Positions 19,510 through 29,539 are shown, counted from the stretch's first letter. The stretch: DNA of 47,542 nt from Deltaproteobacteria bacterium (GCA_026388335.1 JAPLJZ010000161.1:1-47542), one strand, 5' to 3'. Program-made: numbers and translations. The notes: generated from the sequence alone by a model not told the origin.

Positions 19510-20784
19510 CTATTCCAGAATATGCGGCTCAGGCAGGGGACAGATGAATTTACCTTTGAAACCTTTTTGTTTTAGCTTGGGCACTAGTTCGTCGGCGATA
19601 TGCCAGGAAAATAAAAGGGCATATTCTGGTTGATCTTCGAATAGGCGCGATTCCTCAAGGACGGGAATGATGGTTCCGGGCACATACTTGCCGATCTTAT
19701 GGGAACCTTGTATTTCGAGGACATAATCGATAATCCCATCGTCCAGACCAACATAATTAATAAGCGTGCTTGCACGGGATGGCGCACTGATTCCGTAAAT
19801 GCGTCCCCCTTTTTCCTTGATTTCCAGAAGCATTTTTTGAAGGCGTAGCTTGGAAATGATAACTCTTTTTTTGAATTCCAAAAGGTTTTTCTTATCCAGG
19901 ACAACAGGGGCCTCTTCTGCGAGAAGTGCGGCAACCGTCGGATTGATGGGATAGTCTCCTTTTCGTGCGGCATAAACGCGAACTGAACCACCATGTGTTG
20001 GGATACGCTTGGCATGAAAGATCTCCAGGCCGTGAATTTCCAATAGATATTGTATGCTGTGGAGGGAATAGTAACGGAGGTGCTCGTGATAAATGGTATC
20101 GTACTGGAGCGTTTCTATAAGAGGCAGAAGGTAATGAGATTCGGAAATAAAGACACCGCCAGGCTGCAGGATCTCCATGATCAGATCGACGATATGATTG
20201 ACTTTTTCTATGTGGGCGAAGACATTCGTTGCTGTGACTATTCGTGCCTTTCCATATTCAGCCAGGACCCGTGAGACGGATTTTTCCGAGAAATAATCGA
20301 TGATCGTCGGTATTCCGCGTTCTATTGCTATGCGGCCGATCTCCTCAGGTGTGATCCCCAGAACCCGGTGATGATCCCTGAAATTGCTAAGTAGATTCCC
20401 ATCATTGGATCCGATGTCCACGACAAGATCGTCCTTTTTCAGGCCGATGATCGTCGTACATTCTGAATAGAGCTCTGCAAAGTTTTCCCGCAGAATCTTG
20501 GTGGTGCTGCTCGTATAGGGATATTCCGGCGGGAACAGAACCTGGGGATCGACGATCAGGCCGAGCTGAACAAGGTGACATCGGGGACAGTACATGAACT
20601 GGGCCGGGTAGCCTGGTTGTTCATGGGGCTTTTCGCCAATCAGGCTCATGCGGTTTACTGGTGGCAGGTAGCCAAGGAAGAGGATTGATTCCAAGTCGGG
20701 ATAATCGCATATCTGGCAGCGATCGACAACGACGCTCGATCCGGTTCCGGCGGCACATGCGGTGGATTGATTCTCGGTGGTCAT
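19510..20784 (-). CDS. Class I SAM methyltransferase with N-terminal zinc-binding domain (NDP-sugar C-methyltransferase-like)
   Basis: Start set at ATG 20784 (MTTENQS...); CQIC...CPRCHLVQLG zinc motif, VVDIGSNDGNLL, ESHYLLPLIETLQYDTIYHEHLRYYS, C-terminal YGISAPSRASTLINY. Confidence 0.87.
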   Translation of the reverse strand: MTTENQSTACAAGTGSSVVVDRCQICDYPDLESILFLGYLPPVNRMSLIGEKPHEQPGYPAQFMYCPRCHLVQLGLIVDPQVLFPPEYPYTSSTTKILRENFAELYSECTTIIGLKKDDLVVDIGSNDGNLLSNFRDHHRVLGITPEEIGRIAIERGIPTIIDYFSEKSVSRVLAEYGKARIVTATNVFAHIEKVNHIVDLIMEILQPGGVFISESHYLLPLIETLQYDTIYHEHLRYYSLHSIQYLLEIHGLEIFHAKRIPTHGGSVRVYAARKGDYPINPTVAALLAEEAPVVLDKKNLLEFKKRVIISKLRLQKMLLEIKEKGGRIYGISAPSRASTLINYVGLDDGIIDYVLEIQGSHKIGKYVPGTIIPVLEESRLFEDQPEYALLFSWHIADELVPKLKQKGFKGKFICPLPEPHILE

Positions 20785-20797
20785 AGAGATACTCCTT

Positions 20798-21784
20798 TCA
20801 CGAAGGTTTATTTGCCATATACCAGGACACAGTCCTGACCAGTCCGGAAGCGAGGTCAACCTGAGGTGTGAAGCCGAGTCCGGATAGCTTCGAAACATCG
20901 GGGCAGCGTCGGGGCGTGCTTCCCAACATCAACTGGCCCGGTATGATCCGAATTTCCCTTTTGAAGCAGCGGGCCGTCATTTCTGCGAGCTCACGGATAG
21001 AAATCTCCTGGTTTGTTCCGATATGATAGATATTGAGGTGTTCCCCCTTTTCGATGACGCGAAGCAAGGCTGTAACGAAGTCATCAATGTAGATAAAGGC
21101 CCTTGTCTCATCACCATTTCCTTGTATCGGAAAATCGACGGTCCCTTCCGTTTCGAAGAAACACTTTTTCATGCGCAAGGCAAACTGGGGAATTACGTGT
21201 TCCCATCCCATATCCGGTCCATAGACGTTGTGAGGTCTGAAGATAATGGCCCGGTCAAAAAACTTTCTCCCGTAATTGACCAGGAGAAGTTCGCTGATGA
21301 TTTTGCCACCGCCATAAGAATATCGTGGATTCAGGACGTCCGGGACGATCAGGGGAACCGATTCATCCGTCGGGATGAAAGGCGGCAACTGGTAGACTTC
21401 GGAGCTGGAGGCCAGGATAATTTTTTTTACACCCTCCGCAAGGCAAGCATCCAGGACGTTCATCATGCCTTTGACTGCAACCTCCAGAATAACATCCGGT
21501 TTCTCATAGAAGAACTCTGTCCCATTGATATAGGCCAAGTGACACACACAATCCATTCCAGCGATGGCTTTCCGGACGATAGCGGGGTCGCGAACATCGC
21601 CGGTGACAATTTCAATCTGTTCGGCAGCAACACCCAGTTTGCGGCGGGCCCCACGGGAGTCATTGTCCAATGAGCGGACAATCCCCCCGGATTTCAGGAG
21701 TCCTGCTATCAAACCGCTACCGATAAAACCGGTACCTCCGGTGACGAGAAAGCGCTTATTCTTAATCTCAAATGTTTCTTTCAT
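20798..21784 (-). CDS. NAD-dependent epimerase/dehydratase (extended SDR)
   Basis: VTGGTGFIGSGLI, YSYGGGKIISE, RPHNVYGPDMGWEHVIPQF. Confidence 0.87.
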   Translation of the reverse strand: MKETFEIKNKRFLVTGGTGFIGSGLIAGLLKSGGIVRSLDNDSRGARRKLGVAAEQIEIVTGDVRDPAIVRKAIAGMDCVCHLAYINGTEFFYEKPDVILEVAVKGMMNVLDACLAEGVKKIILASSSEVYQLPPFIPTDESVPLIVPDVLNPRYSYGGGKIISELLLVNYGRKFFDRAIIFRPHNVYGPDMGWEHVIPQFALRMKKCFFETEGTVDFPIQGNGDETRAFIYIDDFVTALLRVIEKGEHLNIYHIGTNQEISIRELAEMTARCFKREIRIIPGQLMLGSTPRRCPDVSKLSGLGFTPQVDLASGLVRTVSWYMANKPS

Positions 21785-22557
21785 CGATAATAATCCGGTA
21801 TTTTTATTTTAATCGAAGGCTTGCCGCCTCCTGAATTCATCCATGCATGGCGAAGGCCCCAGAGAAACCAGCGCGAATACTCAAGAACCCAGGGACCGAG
21901 ACGGAAAGAGGATTCACCACCGTAGAGACGATCGATGGAAACAATGGGAACTTCTCCCAGTCGAAACCCCGCGTGCTGTGCCTTGATGGCCATCTCGAAG
22001 GCCACCGCCCAACCGATAGGTCGGCATTGGAGATCGAGTCTGGAAAATACATCTCTGCGGAACATCTTGATCCCCGTGGTGGCGTCAGAGAAGGGTGATC
22101 GGGAAAGGCGGTGGAAAAGCCTGTTGGCATTTCGAGATAAGACGCCTCCAATCCAAGACCCCCCAAGGCGTCTGCCGCCATGAGCGTAACGCGTGCAACT
22201 CACAAAATCGCAATGATCGTTCATGAGGCTGATCATGTCTTCTATGGCCAATACCGGTCCTACTTCATCGGCGGCAAAGATTAGGACATATTCCCCTCTC
22301 GCTGCTTCAACACCGCTTTTGATTGCGTTAACGACACCACATCCCAAGGTGTTGTGGACGAGATATAATTCCGGGTAACTTTTCTGGATTTCCTGAACAA
22401 CGGGGATGCTTTCATCATCGACCGTGTCATGAATAACGATCACCTCATGGGAATACTCCACAACAGCGCGGAGAATCTTCAGCATCAGCTTCAGGTTGAT
22501 CCCTTCGTTACGGACGGGAAGGAGAATAGATAGGATCGTTCGGTTTATGCAATTCAT
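21781..22557 (-). CDS. Glycosyltransferase family 2
   Basis: SILLPVRNEGINLKLML, VIHDTVDDESIPVV, DATTGIKMFRRDVF. Confidence 0.87.
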   Translation of the reverse strand: MNCINRTILSILLPVRNEGINLKLMLKILRAVVEYSHEVIVIHDTVDDESIPVVQEIQKSYPELYLVHNTLGCGVVNAIKSGVEAARGEYVLIFAADEVGPVLAIEDMISLMNDHCDFVSCTRYAHGGRRLGGSWIGGVLSRNANRLFHRLSRSPFSDATTGIKMFRRDVFSRLDLQCRPIGWAVAFEMAIKAQHAGFRLGEVPIVSIDRLYGGESSFRLGPWVLEYSRWFLWGLRHAWMNSGGGKPSIKIKIPDYYR

Positions 22558-22567
22558 GCGGGAATCC

Positions 22568-23668
22568 CTATTTATAGAAGTTCCGAATAAGATCGCATAC
22601 GTATCTCACGTCATCATCCGTTAGCTGGAATGCCGAGGGAAGCCAGATGGCTTTCGGAATGAAACGGGTGCTATTCGGAAAGCGGTCGTCAGGTTCCTTA
22701 TACGGTTGCTGGGTGTGGATAGGATACCAGTACCTGCGGCAGCAGGCACCCTGGATGCTCAAATAGGTGTCGAGTTCATCGCGCCTTTCTGCCAGAGCAT
22801 CTGTCCACTGGGGTACTTCCCCTTCTTGCGTATTGAAGGGGAAAACACTGATACCCCGGGTTTCTTGTAGTTCATCCCGATAGAGCTCGTAGATTCGCTT
22901 CTGCCTTTCTATTCTCCTGTCGAGATAAGTGATTTGCCCAAGACCGACGGCGGCCTGCAGGTTGGTTAATTTGAAATTGAAGCCAATGCTTGCGTGGACA
23001 TCGTCTCCTCCTGTCCCCCGGACCGGTCGCCCTTGATCTTTAAGTTCGCGGAGCCGGTTATGGATGATCCGGTCGTGCGTGACGATAATCCCTCCCTGCC
23101 CCGTCGTGATGGTCTTGTTCGGCGAGAAGGAGAAGCATCCTGTGGCCCCGAATGTGCCAAGACACCGTCCATGGAAGCGGGAAAGAAGGGCTTCCGCCGC
23201 ATCTTCCACAACAGGCAGGTTGTATTTCTGCGCAACCGCCATTACCTCCAAAAGAGAGCCACCCCTGCCGCTGACGTGAACGGGAATGACGGCCCTGGTC
23301 TTCTTTGAAATGGCTCTTTCAAAAGCCATGGGGTCCATCGACAGGAATTCGGGGACAACATCTACAAGGACCGCCTTTGCACCGGTCATGGTCACGGCAT
23401 TGGCGGTGGCGATAAAGGTGACATCGGGAACTATGACCTCATCTCCGGAGCCGATGCCAAGGGCCATCAACGAAAGGTAAAGGGCGGTGGTACCGCTTGT
23501 GACGGCAACGGCATACGGAACATCCAGCCTGGCAGCGATTAGCTGTTCAAACCGGGTTGTAACATCGCCATCATTTAGGTAGTTGCTTTCGATGACGTCC
23601 TGGACGAGTTGTATCTCATCCAGACCCGTTTCCGGTTGCCACCAATGGATTTCACGCGATTCGCCCAT
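22568..23668 (-). CDS. DegT/DnrJ/EryC1/StrS PLP-dependent sugar aminotransferase
   Basis: YAVAVTSGTTALYLSLMALGIGSGDEVIVPDVTFIATANAV, VVEDAAEALLS, CFSFSPNKTITTGQGG. Confidence 0.92.
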   Translation of the reverse strand: MGESREIHWWQPETGLDEIQLVQDVIESNYLNDGDVTTRFEQLIAARLDVPYAVAVTSGTTALYLSLMALGIGSGDEVIVPDVTFIATANAVTMTGAKAVLVDVVPEFLSMDPMAFERAISKKTRAVIPVHVSGRGGSLLEVMAVAQKYNLPVVEDAAEALLSRFHGRCLGTFGATGCFSFSPNKTITTGQGGIIVTHDRIIHNRLRELKDQGRPVRGTGGDDVHASIGFNFKLTNLQAAVGLGQITYLDRRIERQKRIYELYRDELQETRGISVFPFNTQEGEVPQWTDALAERRDELDTYLSIQGACCRRYWYPIHTQQPYKEPDDRFPNSTRFIPKAIWLPSAFQLTDDDVRYVCDLIRNFYK

Positions 23669-23672
23669 CGCT

Positions 23673-24218
23673 TTACTCCTTGTGAAAATAATTCCTTAGT
23701 TGTTCAACCTGCTTCAGGACTCTATCCCGGTTTCTTATACCGATCAAGCGAATGGGTGTTCCGGCATAGACAGACCAAGGCTTAAAAAGAAAGGCAGGTG
23801 GTACAAAACTGAGCGCGCCGATAACAGTCCCTTCAGGGATGCAATTCTGAGGCATGACTACGGAATTGGCGCCGATACCAGTGTAATGGCCGATGGAGAC
23901 ATTTCCTTCGACAGGTTGGACATCTTCCAGACCGAGGCCCGGGGGATTAATGACGACAAGATCGTTGACGAAGTCATTACTCCTGCACCAGATCTTCACC
24001 CCTGAGGAAAGACTGGAAAAATCTCCCATCTCGAAAGAAAAATGTTCCCCCCCAGCAATACTGCAGCCGGACGCGATATGGCAAGAGATACCAATACGAA
24101 TCTTTGTCGAGAAGTAGCAGAAGTCGTCGACGATGGAATAGGTACCCACTTCGAAGTATTCCGGATAGCGGATACGGATATTTGGAGAAATAATAGATCT
24201 CAGAGCTATATCCGACAT
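23673..24218 (-). CDS. Left-handed beta-helix (hexapeptide) acyltransferase
   Basis: Hexapeptide-like periodicity (IGISCHIASGCSIAGG, IGHYTGIGANSVVMPQNCIPEGTVIGA), VYAGTPIRLIG terminus. Confidence 0.85.
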   Translation of the reverse strand: MSDIALRSIISPNIRIRYPEYFEVGTYSIVDDFCYFSTKIRIGISCHIASGCSIAGGEHFSFEMGDFSSLSSGVKIWCRSNDFVNDLVVINPPGLGLEDVQPVEGNVSIGHYTGIGANSVVMPQNCIPEGTVIGALSFVPPAFLFKPWSVYAGTPIRLIGIRNRDRVLKQVEQLRNYFHKE

Positions 24219-25415
24219 TTATATCTTTTTTGTATTGGGCATATTCCACATATCAATTACTTCAACAGTGTCCGGGAATAGAAAGGTTTTATAGGCATTA
24301 TGAGGGACGCCGATAATGACGATATCGGACTGCCGGACAAGCTCTTCTTTGGAAATAAAGGTCGTGTCCTTCACGTACTCATCGGAATACAGGATCGTAG
24401 CTCCCATGAAGCGCAGGATTTTCCCGAGTTTGTAGGAGAGGGAATCCCGAATGTCATCGCTCTCTGCCTTGAAGGCCATGCCGAGTATCCCGATTCTTTT
24501 TTGGCTTAAATCGTACTTCCTTGAAAGCCGTTCGACGATAAAGTTCGGAAGGCCTTCATTAATGGTCATGGCAACTTGCCCAAGGATGAAGTTTTGCTTT
24601 TCGAAGGCAAAAAGCTGCATTGTATCTTTCATCAGACAAGGGCCGGCAGCGAAACCCGGACCAGGAATACTTTCCATGCGGGGATAACCTGTCTTCATCT
24701 TAAGAAGAAGCTCGTTATAATTAAGTCCCGCCGATTCGACCATCATGTAGAGTTGGTTTGTTGCGGCAAACTGGATATAGCGATATGCATTACAGATCAG
24801 TTTGGCAAATTCGGCTTCCTTCGGTGTCGCCTCGACGATTTCCGGAGCGATCCTGCGGAATATATCGCCTGCGATCCGGACGGCGGCGGGTGTCGTGCCG
24901 CTGATTATCTGCGGGAGGGCCTGGATCTCTTCGATCGCCTTTCCCTGGACAACTCGTTCCGGACAGAAGGCAATTCTTGTTTTCTTGCCCAAAGATTTGA
25001 GATAGCGGTCCAAATACTCCGTAGCGCCGGGAGCGACGGTGGAGCGGAGTATGATCGTCTGTTCATCGGACAGGAAGGGGATCATACTATCTATGCAGCG
25101 GGTGAGGAGGCTGAAAACGGGGTTATGAAACTCATCAATCGGCGTACCAATAGTCAATATCAGGACAGGAATGCCGGAAATATCCTTTATGTTCGGAGTA
25201 AAGCCCAGGACCTTTCTGTCAATAACTCCCCGGAGCATGGTTTTACCCCCCTCTTCGATAAAGGGCATCTCTCCTTTGGTCAGGATGTCCATCGCTTCCT
25301 CGTTGATATCACAGATCAGCGTGCGCATCCCCCTGTCAGCGAGCACAATAGCCAGCGGTGCTCCTACATGCCCCGCTCCGCCAATTACACAAACATCATA
25401 ATCATATTGTTTCAT
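24219..25415 (-). CDS. UDP-sugar 6-dehydrogenase (WecC/UGD-like)
   Basis: VCVIGGAGHVGAPLAIVLA, LRSTVAPGATE, CPERVVQGKA, IPGPGFAAGPCLMKDT catalytic Cys, GMAFKAESDDIRDSLSYKL. Confidence 0.9.
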   Translation of the reverse strand: MKQYDYDVCVIGGAGHVGAPLAIVLADRGMRTLICDINEEAMDILTKGEMPFIEEGGKTMLRGVIDRKVLGFTPNIKDISGIPVLILTIGTPIDEFHNPVFSLLTRCIDSMIPFLSDEQTIILRSTVAPGATEYLDRYLKSLGKKTRIAFCPERVVQGKAIEEIQALPQIISGTTPAAVRIAGDIFRRIAPEIVEATPKEAEFAKLICNAYRYIQFAATNQLYMMVESAGLNYNELLLKMKTGYPRMESIPGPGFAAGPCLMKDTMQLFAFEKQNFILGQVAMTINEGLPNFIVERLSRKYDLSQKRIGILGMAFKAESDDIRDSLSYKLGKILRFMGATILYSDEYVKDTTFISKEELVRQSDIVIIGVPHNAYKTFLFPDTVEVIDMWNMPNTKKI

Positions 25416-25453
25416 GTCACAATAATCCTTTTAGTTGATTGGAGTATCCTCTA

Positions 25454-25996
25454 CTATCTGTTCCAAGCCGTCAAGTCAATACCATTAAGGATGGCGGCGG
25501 CATATATGCCCAGATGAAGCTGTGTCTTGAACTCTACAGATGTAATCATCAAGACAAGCTCTTCCGGTGTGACGTATCTGACGCTCAAACCCTGTTCAGG
25601 ATTTGAAAGATCCGGTTTGGATGCTCTCGCGAAAAAAGCATGAGAGTCCACTTGTAGGCGTCCCGTATCAGGATGAAAATTCCCAAGATAGATCAATTCC
25701 CGGACGCAGAGACCGGTCTCTTCTTCTACTTCTCTTTTTGCCGCTTCTTCCGGTGTCTCGCCGGTATCTACCGTCCCACCGGGAAACTCCCAAGTATAGG
25801 CCTCAACACAGGGTCTGTATTGACGGATAAGAGGGATACTGCCGTCCTCTATCTGTGTCAAAACACCTACATAGGCCGGCTGGGTGATACAATAGAAAAG
25901 TTCTGGCTTTTTGTCATGATTAAGGGATACTTTCTTTTCGATAAGCTGTAGCCATGGTGTTGAATGAAGAACTCTACGGGACATAATCTTAGGCAT
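25454..25996 (-). CDS. NUDIX hydrolase (ADP-sugar pyrophosphatase-like)
   Basis: Nudix box GTVDTGETPEEAAKREVEEETGL. Confidence 0.9.
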   Translation of the reverse strand: MPKIMSRRVLHSTPWLQLIEKKVSLNHDKKPELFYCITQPAYVGVLTQIEDGSIPLIRQYRPCVEAYTWEFPGGTVDTGETPEEAAKREVEEETGLCVRELIYLGNFHPDTGRLQVDSHAFFARASKPDLSNPEQGLSVRYVTPEELVLMITSVEFKTQLHLGIYAAAILNGIDLTAWNR

Positions 25997-26162
25997 CTGA
26001 TCCTCAAAAAACTACTTTTATTAGTCCCCTCAAGAGCACTGGACGGGGGACCTTCGTCAAACAGACATCCTGTAATCCTGCCTGTTCCATCATCGTTCAT
26101 ATTTCTTCTCTCTTTAATCGACACTTAAGGCAATTACCGAGACGGTCGAGGCTTTAGTTCTT

Positions 26163-27269
26163 CTAACGCAGAAGAAGTTCTTTGTACATCTTTAATGTTT
26201 CCACCGCCGTATTGGTCCAAGTGAAATCATGAAAACGTTTTTCTGCCCATACAAGTGTCTCATGTCGCAGAGATGGGTTCGTCAGATGCTTGTAAATTAT
26301 CGCTGCCATTCCATCAGGGTCATGAGGATTGAATTGTGCGTCGGGAAAATCTAACAGTTCCTGAAATACCTCGATGTTGGAAACAACGAAGGGGACACGG
26401 TGGAAAGAAACCTCCAAAAGCGGAATTCCAAACCCTTCATAAAGAGAGGGGAAAACGAAGAGATCTGTATGTTTATAATATGCCTGCAACTGATAATCAT
26501 CAATTGCGCCGGTAAAGATGACTCTTTCCGGCTTCGTACAGAGTGACCTTATGTTGTCAAAGAATTGTGGAGAAGAATAGTTTTTGCCTATAATAACAAG
26601 ATCATGTTCGAAATCGGGTCGATCGAGGAGCTTGTTGAAGGCGAGAATCAGGTTTTTGTGGTTCTTGTGAGGAACAATATGTCCGACAGTCATTATATAT
26701 GGCCGTTGATGCGGTCTGGATGGGGTTATGCCATCACAGGACGATTTGTTGCTGAAGCCATGATAAACTCGCGACACTTTTCCATCACAAAAAGGATAGT
26801 GATAGACCAGTCTATTTATAGTAAAATCAGAGACAGATATGATGTGGTCCGCACGCCGTAAACTCCGGGACACAATACTCATCCGCAGGCCGTTTTTTAG
26901 GGGGTTAAACAATTCAGGAAGGTCATTTTCTTTGAAATCATGAACCGTCAACATAACCTTACCTGTGAATCTTGGGATTGGAAAACTAAAACAATGCAGG
27001 ACATCGATACGTGGGCGGTGTTTTTCAATGGTGTCATCAAATAAAATGGTTTGCGGATATCGTAGAATACTTGGCGACGAAGGTATCTTTGTCATCACAC
27101 ACCTCTCCCTGCCGAAAAAAGCGAAGGCATCTTCTCCTGCATCCGTGGGAAGGAAAATGATGTAGTTGTTCTTTTTATCTATTTCAACTAAGTGTTGGAA
27201 GAGATTGCGAGAGTATTCTCCAACACCAGAGTATTGCTGGTAAGGGATAAGGACAAAGCCTATGTTCAT
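26163..27269 (-). CDS. Glycosyltransferase family 4
   Basis: IIFLPTDAG, YIMTVGHIVPHKNHKNLI, FVFPSLYEGFGIPLLEVSFHRVPFVVSN. Confidence 0.9.
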   Translation of the reverse strand: MNIGFVLIPYQQYSGVGEYSRNLFQHLVEIDKKNNYIIFLPTDAGEDAFAFFGRERCVMTKIPSSPSILRYPQTILFDDTIEKHRPRIDVLHCFSFPIPRFTGKVMLTVHDFKENDLPELFNPLKNGLRMSIVSRSLRRADHIISVSDFTINRLVYHYPFCDGKVSRVYHGFSNKSSCDGITPSRPHQRPYIMTVGHIVPHKNHKNLILAFNKLLDRPDFEHDLVIIGKNYSSPQFFDNIRSLCTKPERVIFTGAIDDYQLQAYYKHTDLFVFPSLYEGFGIPLLEVSFHRVPFVVSNIEVFQELLDFPDAQFNPHDPDGMAAIIYKHLTNPSLRHETLVWAEKRFHDFTWTNTAVETLKMYKELLLR

Positions 27270-27318
27270 ATTCGTTCCCGCTGAGTTAATTGATTGTTCC
27301 TGTCATGAATGTCGCAGA

Positions 27319-28071
27319 CTATTTTTTGCACTCCCTGATAGACCCCTTTTTACATTTTGAACCGTCTGTCCAGGTTGCCCCTGTCAGGTTTGCATCGCTC
27401 CAGTATGCCCCGCACAGGCTTGCATTGTTCAACTTTGCCCCGGCCAGGTTTACCGCGCTCAGGTTTGCACCGCACAGGTTTGCATTGTTCAGCTTTGCCC
27501 CGGCCAGGTTTGCCTCGGCCAGGTTTGCACCGATCAGGTTTGCACCGATCAGGTTTGTCTTGAGCAGCTTCGCCTTGCACAGGTTTGCACTTTTCAGGTT
27601 TGCCCCGATCATGTATGCCCCCATCAGGTTTGCCCATGTTAAGTCTGCCCCGTGAAAGTTTGCACCGATCAGATTTGCCTTGATCAGGTTTGCACCGCTC
27701 AGGCTTGCATTGCTCAGGTCTGCCCCGATCAGGAGTGCCATGCTCAGGTTTGCCATGCTCAGGTTAGTCTTGAGCAGCTTTGTCCCGCGTAGGTCTGCCC
27801 TACTCAGGTTTGCACCACGCAAGTCTGCACCACTCAGGTTTGCCCCGATCAGGAGTATCCTGCCCAGGTTTGCACCTCTCAGGTTTGCACCTCTCAGGTT
27901 TGCCCCAATCAGGTTTGTCTTGAGTGGTTTTGCACCCTCCAGGTCACAGTCCTGACACTGATTGGTATCTTTTAATTGTTGTAATTGCACCGGATCAAAC
28001 GCCGTGGCTCCGCCGGTGATCAAAAGCATCCCCAGAAACGTCATGCAAATCAATACAAAAATTCTTTTCAT
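27319..28071 (-). CDS. Secreted pentapeptide-repeat protein
   Basis: Signal peptide MKRIFVLICMTFLGMLLITGGATAF, CQDCDLEGA start motif, then A(N/D)LxxAxL repeats. Confidence 0.92.
   Translation of the reverse strand: MKRIFVLICMTFLGMLLITGGATAFDPVQLQQLKDTNQCQDCDLEGAKPLKTNLIGANLRGANLRGANLGRILLIGANLSGADLRGANLSRADLRGTKLLKTNLSMANLSMALLIGADLSNASLSGANLIKANLIGANFHGADLTWANLMGAYMIGANLKSANLCKAKLLKTNLIGANLIGANLAEANLAGAKLNNANLCGANLSAVNLAGAKLNNASLCGAYWSDANLTGATWTDGSKCKKGSIRECKK
27360..27990 (-). repeat. 15-nt periodic DNA encoding the pentapeptide repeats
   Basis: Recurring caggtttgc(a/c)ccg-type units on the + strand with about 15-nt spacing. Confidence 0.85.
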
Positions 28072-28252
28072 AAGACCTGCTTCTATTCTTATCTTATTGT
28101 TTTACCCTAACGGCCTACGGCATGTATGCAGTATTCTATGGTGTTAGCAAGTCTTATCTTTCCCTCTGAATGCTCATCCCTGCCAATATCATGGGTGAAA
28201 AGGAGATGATCACCCCGCATCATCTGGAACGATTAACACTGTTCAGGGGTGG

Positions 28253-29539
28253 TCAATTTTCAGTTGTCATTTCCAAGTTCAAAATGTAACGGATGGTCAG
28301 AAACCATCCAAATGTTGCGGGGCCAAGCAGCAGTGTGTACGCCGCGAGTTGGACCCTGACATCCCATTCCCGCTGAAAAAGACTGACCATCGTAAAGATG
28401 GAAAAGGACATAAATGCCAGTCCGATTGTAATTTTTCTTTGATCGTTTTTGAGAAACAGGGCAAATAGAGTGCCCAGTAGCATATATGTAGAAAAAACCC
28501 GGTCAATAATAACATATCTCCATGACATCAAACCATCCCGAAAAGTTGAAGGAATCATGACGGCAACATATCTCAGGGCAACAATCCCGGCGACTTTTAG
28601 AGGGTCATCCTGAAGCCTGCGGAGACCTATTTGAGACGCCCAGTACCAATGATTTCTCCCTTTAGGATCTTCTTTGGACAGTTTGCCACCGTCCGCAAAA
28701 AGAGAAACCAAAACTTTATCGACATCCCGCGGATTGGTCGGCGTTGGAAGAGTGCCGATATACAATCCACATCCCACATGCATATGAGAAAGAATTTTTT
28801 CTTTAACATGTTCATGAGATTGTACATACCACCCTGAAACGGCGATGAAAGAAATGGATAGGAACACCATGGCGGCTGCGACAGTAAGGGGCCTCTGACG
28901 CCAGTCGGATGCCTTGCGAATAATAAATACGAAGACAGCGGCGATTGTTACCATTACACCCTCCGGTCTAACAAGGGAAAGCGCTGCACCTGCGGCGAGA
29001 AGACCTGCGACGGAAAGGGGCGTTGTTTTCTTCCAGGCAAGAATGGAACAATACATGAGGATCGCCAAATGGAAATGAAAGGCTGCATCGGCAAGAGCCC
29101 AGTTAAACCAGAATGCAATCTGCGGTTGGACGGCGTAAACAAGCGATGCACATAGAGCGCAGAGTCGGCCGTACACTTTTCCCGCGGAAAGATAGATGAA
29201 CAGGATGGTCCCGGCTACAAAGGCTTGGTGAAGACAGAAAACATAGACGCTGTCTTGCCAGTTGAACAGGTACATGGGGGCAAGCCAGAGGGAATAAACG
29301 GGCTGAAGAAAGCGCCCGTGGGATAAATACTGATCCCAGTTTCCATCGGCAATGGCCTTCGCCATAAAAAGGTAGCCGTCGCCGTGCCGAATGAGGCCGG
29401 TCCAGTTGCGATACCAGACGCACGTACGGACGGCAAAGGCGACAAGAAGAATGGCTGCAAGGTGGTAAGGAACGGGAATTCCCATTATCACCCCGGCAAC
29501 CCTGGTTAACAGACTTCTGACGTAACCACGAAACGTCAT
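28253..29539 (-). CDS. Polytopic membrane protein, putative ArnT/PMT-like glycosyltransferase
   Basis: Start set at ATG 29539 (MTFRGYVRSLL...), since the upstream extension overlaps the next gene; multi-TM; paralogous to 36505-37749. Confidence 0.7.
   Translation of the reverse strand: MTFRGYVRSLLTRVAGVIMGIPVPYHLAAILLVAFAVRTCVWYRNWTGLIRHGDGYLFMAKAIADGNWDQYLSHGRFLQPVYSLWLAPMYLFNWQDSVYVFCLHQAFVAGTILFIYLSAGKVYGRLCALCASLVYAVQPQIAFWFNWALADAAFHFHLAILMYCSILAWKKTTPLSVAGLLAAGAALSLVRPEGVMVTIAAVFVFIIRKASDWRQRPLTVAAAMVFLSISFIAVSGWYVQSHEHVKEKILSHMHVGCGLYIGTLPTPTNPRDVDKVLVSLFADGGKLSKEDPKGRNHWYWASQIGLRRLQDDPLKVAGIVALRYVAVMIPSTFRDGLMSWRYVIIDRVFSTYMLLGTLFALFLKNDQRKITIGLAFMSFSIFTMVSLFQREWDVRVQLAAYTLLLGPATFGWFLTIRYILNLEMTTEN

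Noticed and set aside
24576-25517. 313-aa plus-strand ORF opposite the UDP-sugar dehydrogenase
   Set aside because: Fully antisense to a conserved enzyme; composition looks like mirrored coding sequence
27290-27955. Plus-strand ORFs (27290-27655, 27680-27955) and minus ORF 27350-27637 with RFAPxRFAP / GKPxxCKP repeats
   Set aside because: Artefacts of the 15-nt periodic pentapeptide gene, which leaves other frames open; no signal peptide or plausible fold
27360-27990. CRISPR-like regular repeats
   Set aside because: Period is about 15 nt with no unique spacers, and it encodes pentapeptide repeats
28204-28225. Inverted repeat AGATGAT-n8-ATCATCT as a terminator
   Set aside because: Only a 7-bp AT-rich stem followed by a short T run; too weak to call
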